DNA of 64,000 nt from Bog-366 sp963722555 (GTDB taxonomy: Bacteria; Acidobacteriota; Terriglobia; UBA7540). The DNA is taken from assembly GCA_963722555.1 (NCBI GenBank), contig CAVRNQ010000001.1, positions 62,001-126,000 on the forward strand. The letters are read 5' to 3'. Position numbers and translations under genes: made by a program. The notes beneath the pieces were generated by a model. The model searched no databases and was not told the origin of the DNA. It saw only the letters and a program-made list of their open reading frames with translations. Shown here in pieces: positions 26,211 through 36,070 of the stretch (position 1 is the stretch's first letter; every line of letters begins with the position of its first letter).

Positions 26211-29000
26211 ATGAAATCATCCCGCCGTAACTTCCTTCTGGCAACACTCAGTGCGCCACTGACCGCGCGCCTCGAGGGGTGGGGACTGGAGCCTTGCCTT
26301 ATTCAGGCAGCCGCGCTGCCCGCCGCCGGGCAAATGCAGTTTGAAAACCCGCACATCATTCGCTACGACGCCAATTGTTTCACCCTCAACGGCCGTGACA
26401 CGCTCATCGCGAGCGGCGCGTTTCATTATCCCCGCTGTCCCAAGGCGCTCTGGCGCGACCGCCTGCAAAAGTTCAAGCTGGCCGGGTTCAACACGATTGA
26501 AACTTACGTGTTCTGGAACTATCACGAGCCGGAAGAGGGCAAATCCAACCTGGCGGATTTCGAGGCATTCGTAAAACTGGTACACGAGATGGGCTTCTTC
26601 CTGATTGCGCGGCCGGGGCCCTACGTCTGTGCGGAATGGGAGCGCGGGGGATTTCCTTCCTGGGTGGCGGCCCGGCGCTTCCCACTCCGGACGCCGCACC
26701 CGGAAAGCCTGCGCACCTCCCGGCACTGGTTCGACCAGGTTCTTCCGATCATCCAGAAGCACCAGATTACGGTGGGGGGCCCGATCATCATGGTGCAAGT
26801 AGAGAACGAGTACGATTACAGTCCGCCCATTCCCGATGCGGACAAGCGTGAGTACATTCGCGCTCTGGCGCAGATGGTGTGGAACACGGGCATCGATGTG
26901 CCCGTGATCACCTGCTGGACGAAGCAGGCTCGCGAGAACAGCGACCCCGACATAGCGCGAATCATGGATACCTGCAATTTTTATCCGCGCTGGAACATCG
27001 TGAAAGAACTCAAGCCGCAGTTGGAGAAACTACGCAAGGAAGAGCCTGCTTCTCCGGTGGCGATCACAGAACTCCAGGGCGGCTGGTTCAGCCAGTTCGG
27101 CGGCAAGCTCTCGGTGGATCAGGAGGGTGTGAGCGCCGCGCAGATCAATATGCTCACCAAGACCGCTCTCGAATTGGGAGTCACCTATTTCAGCTACTAC
27201 ATGGGCTTCGGCGGCACGAACTTCGACTGGGCCGCAAAGACGCTCACCACGAGTTATGACTACGCCGCGCCTATCCGTGAACCGGGCGGGCTTTGGGACA
27301 AATACTACGCCGCTCGCGGCATTGTCCAGGCTCTCGGCGTGTTCGGAAACGTTCTGACGCGGGCCCAGGCGTGGGAAGGTGCGCAAAGCACGAACGCCCA
27401 CGTCAGCGTGAGTGAACGCGTGAACAGCCAGAGCGCTGTGGTCTTCGTGCGCGAAAACGCCAACGCTCCACAGCGCTTCAAGATGACCTTCACAGACCCC
27501 CACAGCCCCAGCAAGCGCCAGATCGCGATTCCCAGGGAAGGCGAGCTGGAGATCGCGGCGCGCGAGATGAAGATGTTCCCGGTGCAGATTCCGATCAGTG
27601 GCGGGATGCTGCGCTACTCGACGGCAGAAGTTCTGGCGCACGGGGTCAATCTTGACCGGGACTTCCTCGTCCTTTACGACGTACCCGGGCGGGTCGTGGA
27701 AATCGGCCTCGCCACCGAAAAGGAGCCCAAGCTGGAAGGCGACACGGTCTATCAGTACTGGGATTCGGATTACGACTCCTCGGTTTTTGGTGTGCAGGTC
27801 GGAACCCAGGAAAAGATGATTCTGTACAACGAGCACCTCCAACTCCTCGTGCTGCCGCGCGACAAGGCTCTGCACACCTTCCTTTGGGAGTTCCCACCCA
27901 AGATCGTCCCGGGATCGGAGGAGCAGAAGCCTGTGGCGGCTCCCATCATGACCGACGCGTATGCGCTGGCCGGGTCGGGCACGCAAAAGAGCCGCGCCTG
28001 GGCGGAGTTGGAGTTTCTTCCCGGGCAGCACGACATCGCGGTGATGCTGCCGCCGGTTCCGGCGAAGTGCCGAGTGGATGGCGCCCTCACGGATTTCCAG
28101 TACGATCGCCCCTGGCACACGGCGCGCCTCCATGTGACGACACCCGCCCTGCCGTATTCGCCCCTGGACTTGAATGGGGGCAATGCCTGGGTCGAGAAAT
28201 TTGATCCCGGCGCCGGTCAATGGCTGACCGGCCCGGCGCGGGCGCTCGAGGATCTCGGGCCGGTGCCTTATGGTTACGTCAAGTTCCGCGCCCAGTTCAC
28301 TTTCAACGGCGAGCCCAGGATGTTCGTCTCGACTCTTGCCGACGACGCGAAGAAAGTGTTCATCAACGGCAAGCTGGCGGGAGAAGCCGCAAATTCAAAG
28401 AAGCAAGTCGATTTCCCACTCGCGAATTACGCCCAGGCGGGAAACAACCTTCTGGAAATCTCCTACGAGCTTTTTGGGGCGCCAAACGGAGATGAGAATC
28501 TGGCCGAGTTGAAAGGAATCGCCTCGGTTCGCATGGGCGCCGATCCCCAGTCGGCCCGCTCGATCGAGAGTTGGCAAATCCAGCGTTTTCCCCCACCCAT
28601 GCGGGGGCGGGAAATCGACCCGGAATTCGGCGTCTGGGGACCAGCGTCTTTCCTCGCCCGCGCAGCCCCAGCCCCGACGGTCCCGGCTTTCACCTGGTGC
28701 CGCGCGGAGTTCGGACTTCCCGCGACTGCGGAAGGTTGGACGGCGCCGTGGAAACTCATCTTCGACGCCGACTGCGATGCCCTGATCTATCTGAATGGAA
28801 AATTCGTGGGCCGCTATGTAACCCGCGGCCCCCAGAAGGAGTTTTATCTTCCCGAGCCGTATCTTTCCCCGGCCGGCAGCCGGAACCTTCTCTCGTTCGT
28901 CCTTGCCTATACGGACCAGCCCCGCCATCTTCGGACGCTGCGTGTGGAGCCCTACGCGGAGTTCTCAGTCCGCCGCACGCGCCTCGAGTTCGAGTGGTGA
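26211..29000 (+). CDS. Large exported GH35-family beta-galactosidase-like glycosidase
   Basis: 929 residues. A Tat-like signal (MKSSRRNFLLATLSAP) precedes a GH35 TIM barrel: SGAFHYPRCPKALWRDRLQK, FWNYHEPEEG, RPGPYVCAEWERGGFPSW, acid/base Glu in VQVENEY (198-200) and nucleophile Glu287 in AITELQGGW. The C-terminal half holds several beta-rich jelly-roll modules (about 600-929) that may bind carbohydrate. It is longer than typical bacterial GH35 enzymes (about 600). The likely role is removing terminal galactose from polysaccharides outside the cytoplasm. GGAG lies 8 bases upstream of the chosen ATG; the frame is open further upstream into repeats. Confidence 0.93.
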   Translation: MKSSRRNFLLATLSAPLTARLEGWGLEPCLIQAAALPAAGQMQFENPHIIRYDANCFTLNGRDTLIASGAFHYPRCPKALWRDRLQKFKLAGFNTIETYVFWNYHEPEEGKSNLADFEAFVKLVHEMGFFLIARPGPYVCAEWERGGFPSWVAARRFPLRTPHPESLRTSRHWFDQVLPIIQKHQITVGGPIIMVQVENEYDYSPPIPDADKREYIRALAQMVWNTGIDVPVITCWTKQARENSDPDIARIMDTCNFYPRWNIVKELKPQLEKLRKEEPASPVAITELQGGWFSQFGGKLSVDQEGVSAAQINMLTKTALELGVTYFSYYMGFGGTNFDWAAKTLTTSYDYAAPIREPGGLWDKYYAARGIVQALGVFGNVLTRAQAWEGAQSTNAHVSVSERVNSQSAVVFVRENANAPQRFKMTFTDPHSPSKRQIAIPREGELEIAAREMKMFPVQIPISGGMLRYSTAEVLAHGVNLDRDFLVLYDVPGRVVEIGLATEKEPKLEGDTVYQYWDSDYDSSVFGVQVGTQEKMILYNEHLQLLVLPRDKALHTFLWEFPPKIVPGSEEQKPVAAPIMTDAYALAGSGTQKSRAWAELEFLPGQHDIAVMLPPVPAKCRVDGALTDFQYDRPWHTARLHVTTPALPYSPLDLNGGNAWVEKFDPGAGQWLTGPARALEDLGPVPYGYVKFRAQFTFNGEPRMFVSTLADDAKKVFINGKLAGEAANSKKQVDFPLANYAQAGNNLLEISYELFGAPNGDENLAELKGIASVRMGADPQSARSIESWQIQRFPPPMRGREIDPEFGVWGPASFLARAAPAPTVPAFTWCRAEFGLPATAEGWTAPWKLIFDADCDALIYLNGKFVGRYVTRGPQKEFYLPEPYLSPAGSRNLLSFVLAYTDQPRHLRTLRVEPYAEFSVRRTRLEFEW

Positions 29001-29019
29001 TGCCAGGGCTTGCCGGGAT

Positions 29020-29512
29020 GCTGAAGAACGCCCCCGGGAGAATCCAGGCGGCGAGCTGGAAGACGGCCCGGCGGGTGGTGGCGAAGGTCGAGCATCATGC
29101 GGGGGAGCTGTTCCCGCGAGTGGGGTTCATCGTGACCAACCTGACCCTGCCAAGCCGGGCGGTGGTGCGGTTCTACAACAAACGGGGAACGACAGAGCAG
29201 TGGATCAAGGAAGGCAAGCAGGCGGTGAAGATGACGCGGCTGAGCTGCCATCGGTTCCGGTCTAACGAGGTGCGGCTTTGGCTGAGCCTGATCGCCTACA
29301 ACCTGGGCAACCTTTGGCGGCGGCTGGTTTTGCCGCAGAGGATCGGGAACTGGTCTCTGACGAGTCTCCGGCAGCGGCTGGAGAAGACGGGCGGCAGGCT
29401 GGTGAAACATGCACGGTATTATTGGTTGTTGTTGGCGGAGAGTCATCTGACGAGGCAGTTATTCACGGCGATGGTGCGGCGGATTGACTTGCTGCCCTTG
29501 CCAGCGGGCTAG
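29020..29512 (+). pseudogene. IS1380-family transposase, C-terminal remnant
   Basis: About 160 residues in frame with a TAG at 29512. WKTARRVVAKVEHHAGELFP, FIVTNL, YNKRGTTEQWIKEGK and YNLGNLWRRL match the C-terminal catalytic region of IS1380 transposases (normally about 450 residues). The N-terminal two thirds are absent and the fragment begins right after the GH35 stop. A shorter piece of the same protein tail is at 32979-33146. Confidence 0.8.
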
Positions 29513-29791
29513 GCCACCCGCTCGTCGGAGCGGACTTCAGTGACCAGGGAGGCAGAGGCAGGAAAAGTGTCGGAGGCACGGGGCGAAAGGGGGCGCAGTT
29601 GCAGTCTTTGGGGTTCTCAGGAGAGGCTAAAATGACCCCTTGCGCGGCCCGTGGAAGCACCCGGCACTGCAAACCCGACTGACAATTCCGTTCGATGGCG
29701 GTCAGGAGTATGCTATCGGTCGGCGTGAAGTGGATGATGGAAATTCCGGTTGATATTCTGGGAGGTGGAATCATCCGAGGGAGGTTCATTG
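29513..29791. other. Intergenic, no feature seen
   Basis: No gene or strong repeat. A g-rich stretch and the Shine-Dalgarno for the DUF481 gene (GGGAGG, 29779-29784) are the only readable signals. Confidence 0.5.
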
Positions 29792-30859
29792 ATGAGAAGA
29801 ATTCGACTAGCTGTGCTGTTGGTAGTCGTTTTGGCTCCGGCGGTTTTCGCGGACCAAATTACGTTAAAGAACGGTGATCGGATGACCGGCACCATCATCA
29901 CCTCCGACGCGAAGACGCTGGTCCTAAAAACGGAGTACGCTGACGTCGTGACCATCAAGTGGGACTTCGTGCGACAGATTGAGTCGAGCCAGCCTCTCTA
30001 CGTGGGAACGAAAGGCGGGCAAGTCATCGTGGGGCCGGTGACGACCAGCGACAACAAGCTGGCCGTGACCACCAAGGAGTCCGGCAGCGTGGCTGTGGCC
30101 AAGGCCGACGTGACTTCTCTTCGCAACGCGGACGAAGAGAAGAAAGCCGAGGCTGCATTGGGCCGGCTGCAACACCCGCGCCTGGCGGATTTATGGGCCG
30201 GCAGCTTGGACACCGGGCTGGGCCTGGTGCGCGGCAACTCGGAAAGCAGCAATTTCACATTCGGGCTGAACGCCGTGCGCGCGTCCACGCGGGACAAGAT
30301 CAGCCTTTACACCAACTCGGCGTTCTCCCGCAGCACCGCAAATGGGGTGACGGCCACCACCGCCCAGTCCATTGCCGGGGGAGTCCGCTACGACCTGAAC
30401 GTGAGCGACAAGGCCTTTGGTTTCGGCACCGTGGATCTATTCAACGACCGCTTCCAGGATCTCGATTTGCGGACGGTGGTAGGCGCGGGCGGCGGCTACC
30501 ATGCCATCAAGAACAATCGCACCACGTTCGACGTGCTGTTCGGGGGCGACTTCAACCGGGAATTCTTCACCACCTTCAATCGCTCTTCCGCCGAGGTCCT
30601 GCTGGGCGAGACTATCTCCCACAAGTTCCTTGCCTCCTCGGCCTTTTACGAAACGCTGTTTTTCTATCCCAACCTGAGTTCCACGGGAAATTATCGCAGT
30701 ACTTTCAGCCTGGGCTTAGTTACCAAGCTCACAAAGATATTGAGTTGGCAGACCTCTTTCAACGATTACTACCTCAGCGACCCGCCGCCGGGGAAGAAGT
30801 CGAATGACCTGTTGCTCTCCACAGGCCTTCGGCTGACTTTCGGTAACGCGGCGAAGTGA
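29792..30859 (+). CDS. DUF481 (YdiY-like) outer-membrane-type protein
   Basis: 355 residues. Signal peptide MRRIRLAVLLVVVLAPAVFA. An SH3-like N-terminal part (DQITLKNGDRMTGTI) is followed by a beta-barrel-like DUF481 domain starting about residue 140 (WAGSLDTGLGLVRGNSESSN) with alternating hydrophobic strands ending GLRLTFGNAAK. Family members include the salt-induced YdiY protein of unknown role. GGGAGG lies 7 bases before the ATG. It is followed by mscL after 63 bases, and both would fit an osmotic-stress theme, but co-transcription is only inferred. Confidence 0.85.
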   Translation: MRRIRLAVLLVVVLAPAVFADQITLKNGDRMTGTIITSDAKTLVLKTEYADVVTIKWDFVRQIESSQPLYVGTKGGQVIVGPVTTSDNKLAVTTKESGSVAVAKADVTSLRNADEEKKAEAALGRLQHPRLADLWAGSLDTGLGLVRGNSESSNFTFGLNAVRASTRDKISLYTNSAFSRSTANGVTATTAQSIAGGVRYDLNVSDKAFGFGTVDLFNDRFQDLDLRTVVGAGGGYHAIKNNRTTFDVLFGGDFNREFFTTFNRSSAEVLLGETISHKFLASSAFYETLFFYPNLSSTGNYRSTFSLGLVTKLTKILSWQTSFNDYYLSDPPPGKKSNDLLLSTGLRLTFGNAAK

Positions 30860-30922
30860 GCCCACAGGAATACCCATAAGGGCTATCGAACAAACCTTAG
30901 CCATAACCACAAGGGGGAGAAC

Positions 30923-31366
30923 ATGCTGAAGGAATTCAAAGAATTCGCGATGCGCGGGAACGTGATCGATATGGCCGTCGGCATCATTATCGGCGCAGCC
31001 TTCGGGCGGATCGTCAGCTCGGTGGTGAACGACATCATCATGCCGCCGATCGGGCTGGTCCTGGGGCACGTGGATTTCTCGAACCTTTTTATTAACCTGT
31101 CGGGAACGCACTACGACTCGCTGGCGGATGCCAAGAAGGCGGGAGCGGCCGTGATCAGTTACGGCGCCTTCCTCAACACGGTCATCGATTTTGTGATCGT
31201 GGCCTTCGTGGTCTTCCTGCTGGTGAAGCAGGTGAATCGGATGATGAAGCCGCAGCCGGCTCCCGCAGCGCCGCCCACCAAGGAATGTCCTTATTGCGTT
31301 TCCAGCGGCATCGCGCTTAAAGCCACCCGCTGTCCCCACTGCGCGGCGGAGCTCCAAGCAGCGTAA
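30923..31366 (+). CDS. mscL: Large-conductance mechanosensitive channel with zinc-ribbon tail
   Basis: 147 residues. The MscL signature MLKEFKEFAMRGNVIDMAVG is followed by TM1 (VGIIIGAAFGRIVSSVV) and TM2 (about 72-95, FVIVAFVVFLLVKQVNRM). It forms a homopentameric pressure-relief channel in the inner membrane. Unusually, the cytoplasmic tail after a Pro/Ala linker carries CPYC and CPHC, a zinc-ribbon. Canonical MscL ends in a short helix instead. A paralogue with the same tail is at 35343-35786. Confidence 0.95.
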   Translation: MLKEFKEFAMRGNVIDMAVGIIIGAAFGRIVSSVVNDIIMPPIGLVLGHVDFSNLFINLSGTHYDSLADAKKAGAAVISYGAFLNTVIDFVIVAFVVFLLVKQVNRMMKPQPAPAAPPTKECPYCVSSGIALKATRCPHCAAELQAA

Positions 31367-31486
31367 GGAGGGAGCAACCCCGCTCACTGTTTGGAGTGGC
31401 GTCAGTGCTGAGTCAATGAGAAGGGTAAGGCCGCTCATCCCGCATGGAGGATCTCATTAAAGGGTAGGGTATGACCTCTTCAATAT

Positions 31487-31792
31487 TCAGCACACTGGCC
31501 CTGTAAGGGGGTTCAAGAATTCGAATCCTGTCTCACCAGCCTGTGCCGAGGCAGCCATGCCGACCCAGACCACGCGCGCTTTAATGAAGCAGGCGGGTTC
31601 GGCAGCAAGAAGGAGGCCCACGCGCTGGCCCGGGGCAAGTGTGGCGTCGGATTGCAGTCGCAAGCCATGAGGGGAAAGGTCAACGGTAGTAGCGAGGCAT
31701 TCAGCCTCGTCGCCCTCTATTACGAGAGTCACAGCCATTTGGACCCGCTTACGCTCCGACCGGCGCTTAACTGATCGTGTGTCGTCAGGCAT
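31487..31792 (-). CDS. PilZ-domain protein
   Basis: 101 residues: a single PilZ domain with the c-di-GMP-binding pair of motifs, RRSERKR (RxxxR-like, about 10-16) and DLSPHGLRL (D/NxSxxG, about 39-47). It binds the second messenger and passes the signal to unknown partners. No flagellar or pilus gene is adjacent. Confidence 0.88.
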   Translation of the reverse strand: MPDDTRSVKRRSERKRVQMAVTLVIEGDEAECLATTVDLSPHGLRLQSDATLAPGQRVGLLLAAEPACFIKARVVWVGMAASAQAGETGFEFLNPLTGPVC

Positions 31793-31971
31793 GCCATAAG
31801 GTTACATGTAGGAGGACGGATAATCAACGGACCTCGTTCGGGATTGAGGACGTGACGGAAACGCTTTTTGAGACACTACGGCGCTGGACTTTCTCCCCCG
31901 GAAGCGTCCACAGTCAACCCGGATGGCGGGGGGGCGGCAAGCAGGCGGGCCTTCGTCAGGCGGCCAGGGGA

Positions 31972-32667
31972 TTATTCCTCTTTGAAGAGCAGCGAATAAG
32001 CAACTCCGGCCAATGCCGCGCCGATAATCGGGGCAATCCAAAAGAGCCAGAGTTGATGCAGCGCCCACCCGTGCACGAAGAGCGCCGGCCCGCTGCTGCG
32101 GGCAGGGTTCACCGAGAGGTTGTCAACCGGTATGCCGATCAGGTGAATGAGCGTGAGGCTAAGGCCGATGGGAATCCCGGCAAACCCCTGTGGTGCGCGA
32201 CGATCCGTAGCGCCCATAATGATCAGCAGGAAAAAGAAAGTGAGCACAACCTCCGCCACGAGACAAGCACCCAAGGAGTAGCCACCCGGGGAGTGGTCGG
32301 CATAGCCGTTGGCCGCGAAACCGGAGCTCAAGTCAAAGCCGGCTTTGCCGCTCGCGATCACGTACAGTACGCCGGAGGCAGCAATTGCCCCCAGGACCTG
32401 AGCAATGATGTAAGGAACCAGATCGGAAACGGGGAATCGTCCGCCCGCCCACAATCCGACGGAGACAGCCGGGTTAATGTGGCAGCCCGAAATGTGGCCG
32501 ATGGCATAGGCCATGGTCAGCAGGGTAAGGCCAAAGGCCAACGCCACACCGGCGAACCCGATGCCAAGCTGAGGGAAGCCGGCGGCGAGAACCGCGCTTC
32601 CGCAACCACCGAACACCAACCAGAAGGTGCCGAAGAACTCCGCTCCACACCGCTTTCCTAACGACAT
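31972..32667 (-). CDS. aqpZ: Aquaporin Z-type water/glycerol channel
   Basis: 231 residues with six membrane segments and both NPA boxes: HINPAVSVGLW (about 62-72) and SVNPARSSGPAL (about 185-196). The narrow-pore residues near HISGCHINPAV and LNPARS-type motifs favour a water-selective channel. The ATG at 32667 has GGAGA 7 bases upstream. The open frame extends further upstream without coding character. Confidence 0.95.
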   Translation of the reverse strand: MSLGKRCGAEFFGTFWLVFGGCGSAVLAAGFPQLGIGFAGVALAFGLTLLTMAYAIGHISGCHINPAVSVGLWAGGRFPVSDLVPYIIAQVLGAIAASGVLYVIASGKAGFDLSSGFAANGYADHSPGGYSLGACLVAEVVLTFFFLLIIMGATDRRAPQGFAGIPIGLSLTLIHLIGIPVDNLSVNPARSSGPALFVHGWALHQLWLFWIAPIIGAALAGVAYSLLFKEE

Positions 32668-32978
32668 GAGCAGTCTCCTTTCTTCTGTATGGAAATGACC
32701 GGCCGGCCACGTTGCGAGGCATCCAGGGTAACACTTCCCATCGGTCCTTGTCTTGATTAACCACAATTGGTATATCAGATATATTATAACGGAGAAGGTG
32801 GGTGGAATCCCCTCATTGGGATTCGTTCGTTTCTTGCACCAGACGTCCTCCCAATCCCACCTTTCCGGCGATGTTGCCGTGGTCGTGGCGAATGTCGTCC
32901 CGTTTCGTCCCAAAGTACAGTACAGGAAACCTGTCAATGCGTACCAGGTCCGCGCTACGCTTGCTGCCCCGGAGGATC

Positions 32979-33146
32979 GACGGTTGGTCCTTGACCAGCT
33001 TACAGCAGCGGTTGGTGAAAACGGGTGGCCGATTGATCAAGCACGCCCGCTATTACTGGCTGCTGCTGGCCGAGAGGCATCTCACGCGGCGGCTCTTTGG
33101 GAGCATGTTGCGGCGGGTTGCGGCGCTGCAGTTGCCAACGGGGTAG
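32979..33146 (+). pseudogene. IS1380 transposase tail fragment
   Basis: About 55 residues (DGWSLTSLQQRLVKTGGRLI, KHARYYWLLLAERHLTRRLF) closely matching the last part of the remnant at 29020-29512, so from the same IS1380 lineage but a separate insertion. Ends at TAG 33146. Confidence 0.75.
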
Positions 33147-33406
33147 CCGAAGCTTGGGTGTCAAACAGGTCCATCAGAAAGGACGCAAGAGATGGAGTGG
33201 CGTCTGAGGTATGGGCCGCACGAGCGGCAGATCCGAGTTCCGAAGTGATTTCCCGCCAAAGTGAGCGCTTTTGACCAGACACGCCGCCGCCGAGGATGCT
33301 TTAATCGTTGCGCGGGGTCTCAAAAATGGAAACCCTGGGTGTACCGTCAGCCACTCGGGGACCCAAGATGGAAATCCCGATTCAAACCACTAAGGAGGCA
33401 ACTCAA

Positions 33407-35164
33407 ATGCGTTTTCGTCAGCTCAGCTATCTCCTCTCGGCCGTGGCTGTCCTGCTGCTCGTCAGCGTGCAGCCGCTTCTGGCGCAGAGAGGCAGGCTGA
33501 CCGTCCGCGTGGTGCCCCGGGAAGCATACATCTTCGCAGACGGTAATCCTGTCGTCGATGCGAACCACCATTTCGTCTTTTTGGACGCCGGTGAACACAA
33601 GATTGATTTATACAACTACGGCTATAAGCCGGAATCCCGCACCGTCACGATCGAAGCTGGAAGGACCGCCGCGCTGGATGTCACGATGCAGGCCATCCCC
33701 GGAACCGTGTCGGGGCCATGGGGCTGTATAACCGTCGAAGGCGCCGACCGTGATGCCGTGCTTCTGAACGGTAAGGACCCCGCCTTCTTTGTCGGGCACG
33801 GCGATGAGTTCAACAATGAATGGGTGTGGAAGCAGGAATTGATAGTCCCGCCGGGGAAATATGAGTTGACCGTGATGCACGGTGATCCGGAGATCTGGAC
33901 GACCACCGTCGATGTCCCGGCCAATCAGCGGGTCGTCGTCAACGCCTACAAAGGTGTCCGTAAAACCGTGCCCTGGTCACGCGGGCAGCAGTTGCAGTCA
34001 CTGCCGCGCTTCAAGGCCGGCACCGCCAGCGCCCAAGTGGCGATCCAGAAAGTCACGGGTCAATTCTCCGCCAGTCCCGGACAAGTCAACTGCGGCGACT
34101 CCGCCCGCCTGACGTGGTCCTCCGACGGCGCCGTGAAGAACGAGATCAGCAGCGTAGGACCCGTGGGCGCATCCGGCAACCAGACGGTCCAGCCCAAGCA
34201 GACCACCGATTACAAGTTCACCGCTGCCGGACCGGGTGGAGTTTACAGTTCCGACGCCACGGTGAACGTCAACTCCGCCGTGCAGGCTTCGTTGAGCGTG
34301 TCACCGGCGGAAGTGCGTTACCACAAGATCGGCGAGAAAGTTGACCAAACGGGCAGCACCACGGTGACTTGGTCTGCGGGGAACGCGGACACGGTTACCG
34401 TTGATCCCTTCGGTTCCGTGGGGACGAGCGGCAACCGCACGATCCAGATTGCGCCCAGCAAGACCGGGGTGGGACCGATCGATGAATCCGTTACTTACAC
34501 CCTGCATGCCAGCAACGCCTGCGGGATTTCCGAGACACGCACCGCAACCCTGCATATTGTGGGCTCGATTGACGTGATGCAGGCGGCCGTGAACGAAACC
34601 ACCCTCGAAACCAAGCTCACCTTCAACAGCCTTTACTTCCCCTATAACGTGCCCTCGAAGGCGAATCCCCAGGGCGGCTTGGTTTCCAGTCAAGAGAAGC
34701 GGCTGGATGAGGTTGCTACTAACTTCAAACAGTACCTGGGATTTCGTCCGGAAGCGCACTTAATCCTGGAAGCACACTGCAACCGCCGCGGCACCTCCGC
34801 CTACAACATGTCGTTGTCACAACGCCGCGCCGACCGCGTGGAGAGCTATCTGGTCGAGCATGGCGTTCCTGCCGCCAACCTTGAAACCAAAGCATTTGGA
34901 AAAGAACAGAACCTCACGGATAAAGAGGTCCTGGAACTGACGGATCAGAACCCGAATCTTTCACCCGAGGACCGCAAGCGCGTGGCACGCAACCTGAATG
35001 CCTTCCGCATGGCCAACAACCGCCGCGTGGACGTTCGCCTCAGCACGACCGGGCAGACGTCAATTCGCTTCTTCCCGTATAACTCCGACGACCTGACCGT
35101 GCTGATGGGAGAGCCGAAACCCGCCGCCCACCAGCCCGCTAAGAAGGCGCCTGCCAAGAAGTAA
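33407..35164 (+). CDS. Exported PEGA- and OmpA-domain protein
   Basis: 585 residues. Signal peptide (MRFRQLSYLLSAVAVLLLVS...LA). Residues about 30-110 resemble a PEGA-like domain (PREAYIFADGNPV, GEHKIDLYNYGYKPE). Beta-sandwich repeats follow (about 200-370) with two similar units containing ARLTWSSDGA/TVTWSAGNAD and a GxxGxSGNQTV motif. The C-terminal about 450-560 is an OmpA/MotB peptidoglycan-binding domain (LILEAHCNRRGTSAYNMSLS, RRADRVESYLVEHGV). The tail is Lys/Ala/Pro-rich. It is probably an outer-membrane-linked cell-wall anchor. AAGGAGG lies 8 bases before the ATG. Confidence 0.88.
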   Translation: MRFRQLSYLLSAVAVLLLVSVQPLLAQRGRLTVRVVPREAYIFADGNPVVDANHHFVFLDAGEHKIDLYNYGYKPESRTVTIEAGRTAALDVTMQAIPGTVSGPWGCITVEGADRDAVLLNGKDPAFFVGHGDEFNNEWVWKQELIVPPGKYELTVMHGDPEIWTTTVDVPANQRVVVNAYKGVRKTVPWSRGQQLQSLPRFKAGTASAQVAIQKVTGQFSASPGQVNCGDSARLTWSSDGAVKNEISSVGPVGASGNQTVQPKQTTDYKFTAAGPGGVYSSDATVNVNSAVQASLSVSPAEVRYHKIGEKVDQTGSTTVTWSAGNADTVTVDPFGSVGTSGNRTIQIAPSKTGVGPIDESVTYTLHASNACGISETRTATLHIVGSIDVMQAAVNETTLETKLTFNSLYFPYNVPSKANPQGGLVSSQEKRLDEVATNFKQYLGFRPEAHLILEAHCNRRGTSAYNMSLSQRRADRVESYLVEHGVPAANLETKAFGKEQNLTDKEVLELTDQNPNLSPEDRKRVARNLNAFRMANNRRVDVRLSTTGQTSIRFFPYNSDDLTVLMGEPKPAAHQPAKKAPAKK

Positions 35165-35172
35165 CCCTGCGA

Positions 35173-35208
35173 CGTAGCGCCGAGGCCGCCTCCGCGGCCC
35201 CGGCGCTC
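35173..35208 (+). repeat. GTAGCGC-headed hairpin
   Basis: GTAGCGCCGaGGCCGC, loop, GCGGCCcCGGCGCTC, immediately after the OmpA-domain gene. Confidence 0.55.
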
Positions 35209-35342
35209 GACGACTTGCCGTGGGGATCAACCCCCTTGGGCCCCGTCCGTCTTGCGCCGGCATATCCAGTCCGCCCCTCACGCTGATACGCAACTCACAG
35301 GGCGGAGGGGGCGGTCCGCCTGATTCCCGTCCACTCGGCGCG

Positions 35343-35786
35343 CTAGGCAGCCTTGAGTTCCGAAGTGCAGTGGGGGCAGCGCGTGGCCTCGGCAAGAATC
35401 GTCAAACAGCAGTACGGGCATTGTTTCATGGCAGGGCCGGCGGGAGCCGGGGCGGGCTTCGCTCGCATCTTGTTTACCTGCCGCACAAGCAAGAAGATCG
35501 CAAAAGCCACCACCAGGAAGTTGATCAGGGTGTTCAGGAAAACACCGTAGTTGAGCGTGGCTGCTCCTGCGGCCTTGGCAGCCGCCACGGTTTCGTAAGG
35601 GTGGGCCGTGAGATTGATAAATAGATTTGAGAAATCCACGCGGCCCAGCAACAACCCGATGGGTGGCATCAGGATGTCGTTGACCAGCGAGGTCACGATG
35701 CCCCCAAACGACGCGCCCACGATAATTCCTACTGCCATGTCGAGCACGTTGCCGCGCATGGCAAACTCTTTGAACTCCTTGAGCAT
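35343..35786 (-). CDS. mscL: MscL paralogue with zinc-ribbon tail
   Basis: 147 residues, close paralogue of the protein at 30923-31366 and equally long. MLKEFKEFAMRGNVLDMAVG, both membrane helices and the pore Gly/Ala pattern are intact. The tail ends with CPYCCLTILAEATRCPHC and again forms a zinc-ribbon after a Pro/Ala linker. Two channels with the same added domain suggest the ribbon is functional rather than an accident. Its neighbours are unrelated. Confidence 0.95.
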   Translation of the reverse strand: MLKEFKEFAMRGNVLDMAVGIIVGASFGGIVTSLVNDILMPPIGLLLGRVDFSNLFINLTAHPYETVAAAKAAGAATLNYGVFLNTLINFLVVAFAIFLLVRQVNKMRAKPAPAPAGPAMKQCPYCCLTILAEATRCPHCTSELKAA

Positions 35787-36070
35787 GGGAACTCCTTTCC
35801 CGTCTCTGGAATGTGCTCAAACCAGACTGATCCCCGTTCGGCTCCACCTCAAAGGCGCGCCACCCCCGTGCGCTGGAATGTTAGGGGGTTCCGCCTTGCT
35901 TGTCCACTGGTTCGAACCCACCGCCCCGCGACGGGCCCAACGACGTCGTTAAGCCGCTCTCTCTTTCACGACTTGCGAATCGTGGAGACTGCATGCGCGG
36001 TATTGCTTGCCATCCGGTCGCATCAATGCTAAGTAAATAAGGTTGAGCTCTAAGTCCGGGAGTCTACCTG
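35787..36070. other. Intergenic between mscL and hom
   Basis: Contains divergent promoters by necessity, but no clear pair of boxes. A GGGAG motif lies 9 bases before the hom ATG. No repeat recognised. Confidence 0.4.

Noticed and set aside
31505..31545. tRNA-like ttcgaatcc motif
   Set aside because: It lies within the PilZ gene (ETGFEFLNP), and no acceptor, D or anticodon stems can be formed around it.
35885..35910. ggttcgaaccc resembling a tRNA T-arm
   Set aside because: The flanking bases cannot make the 5-bp T stem on either strand and no other tRNA parts are present.
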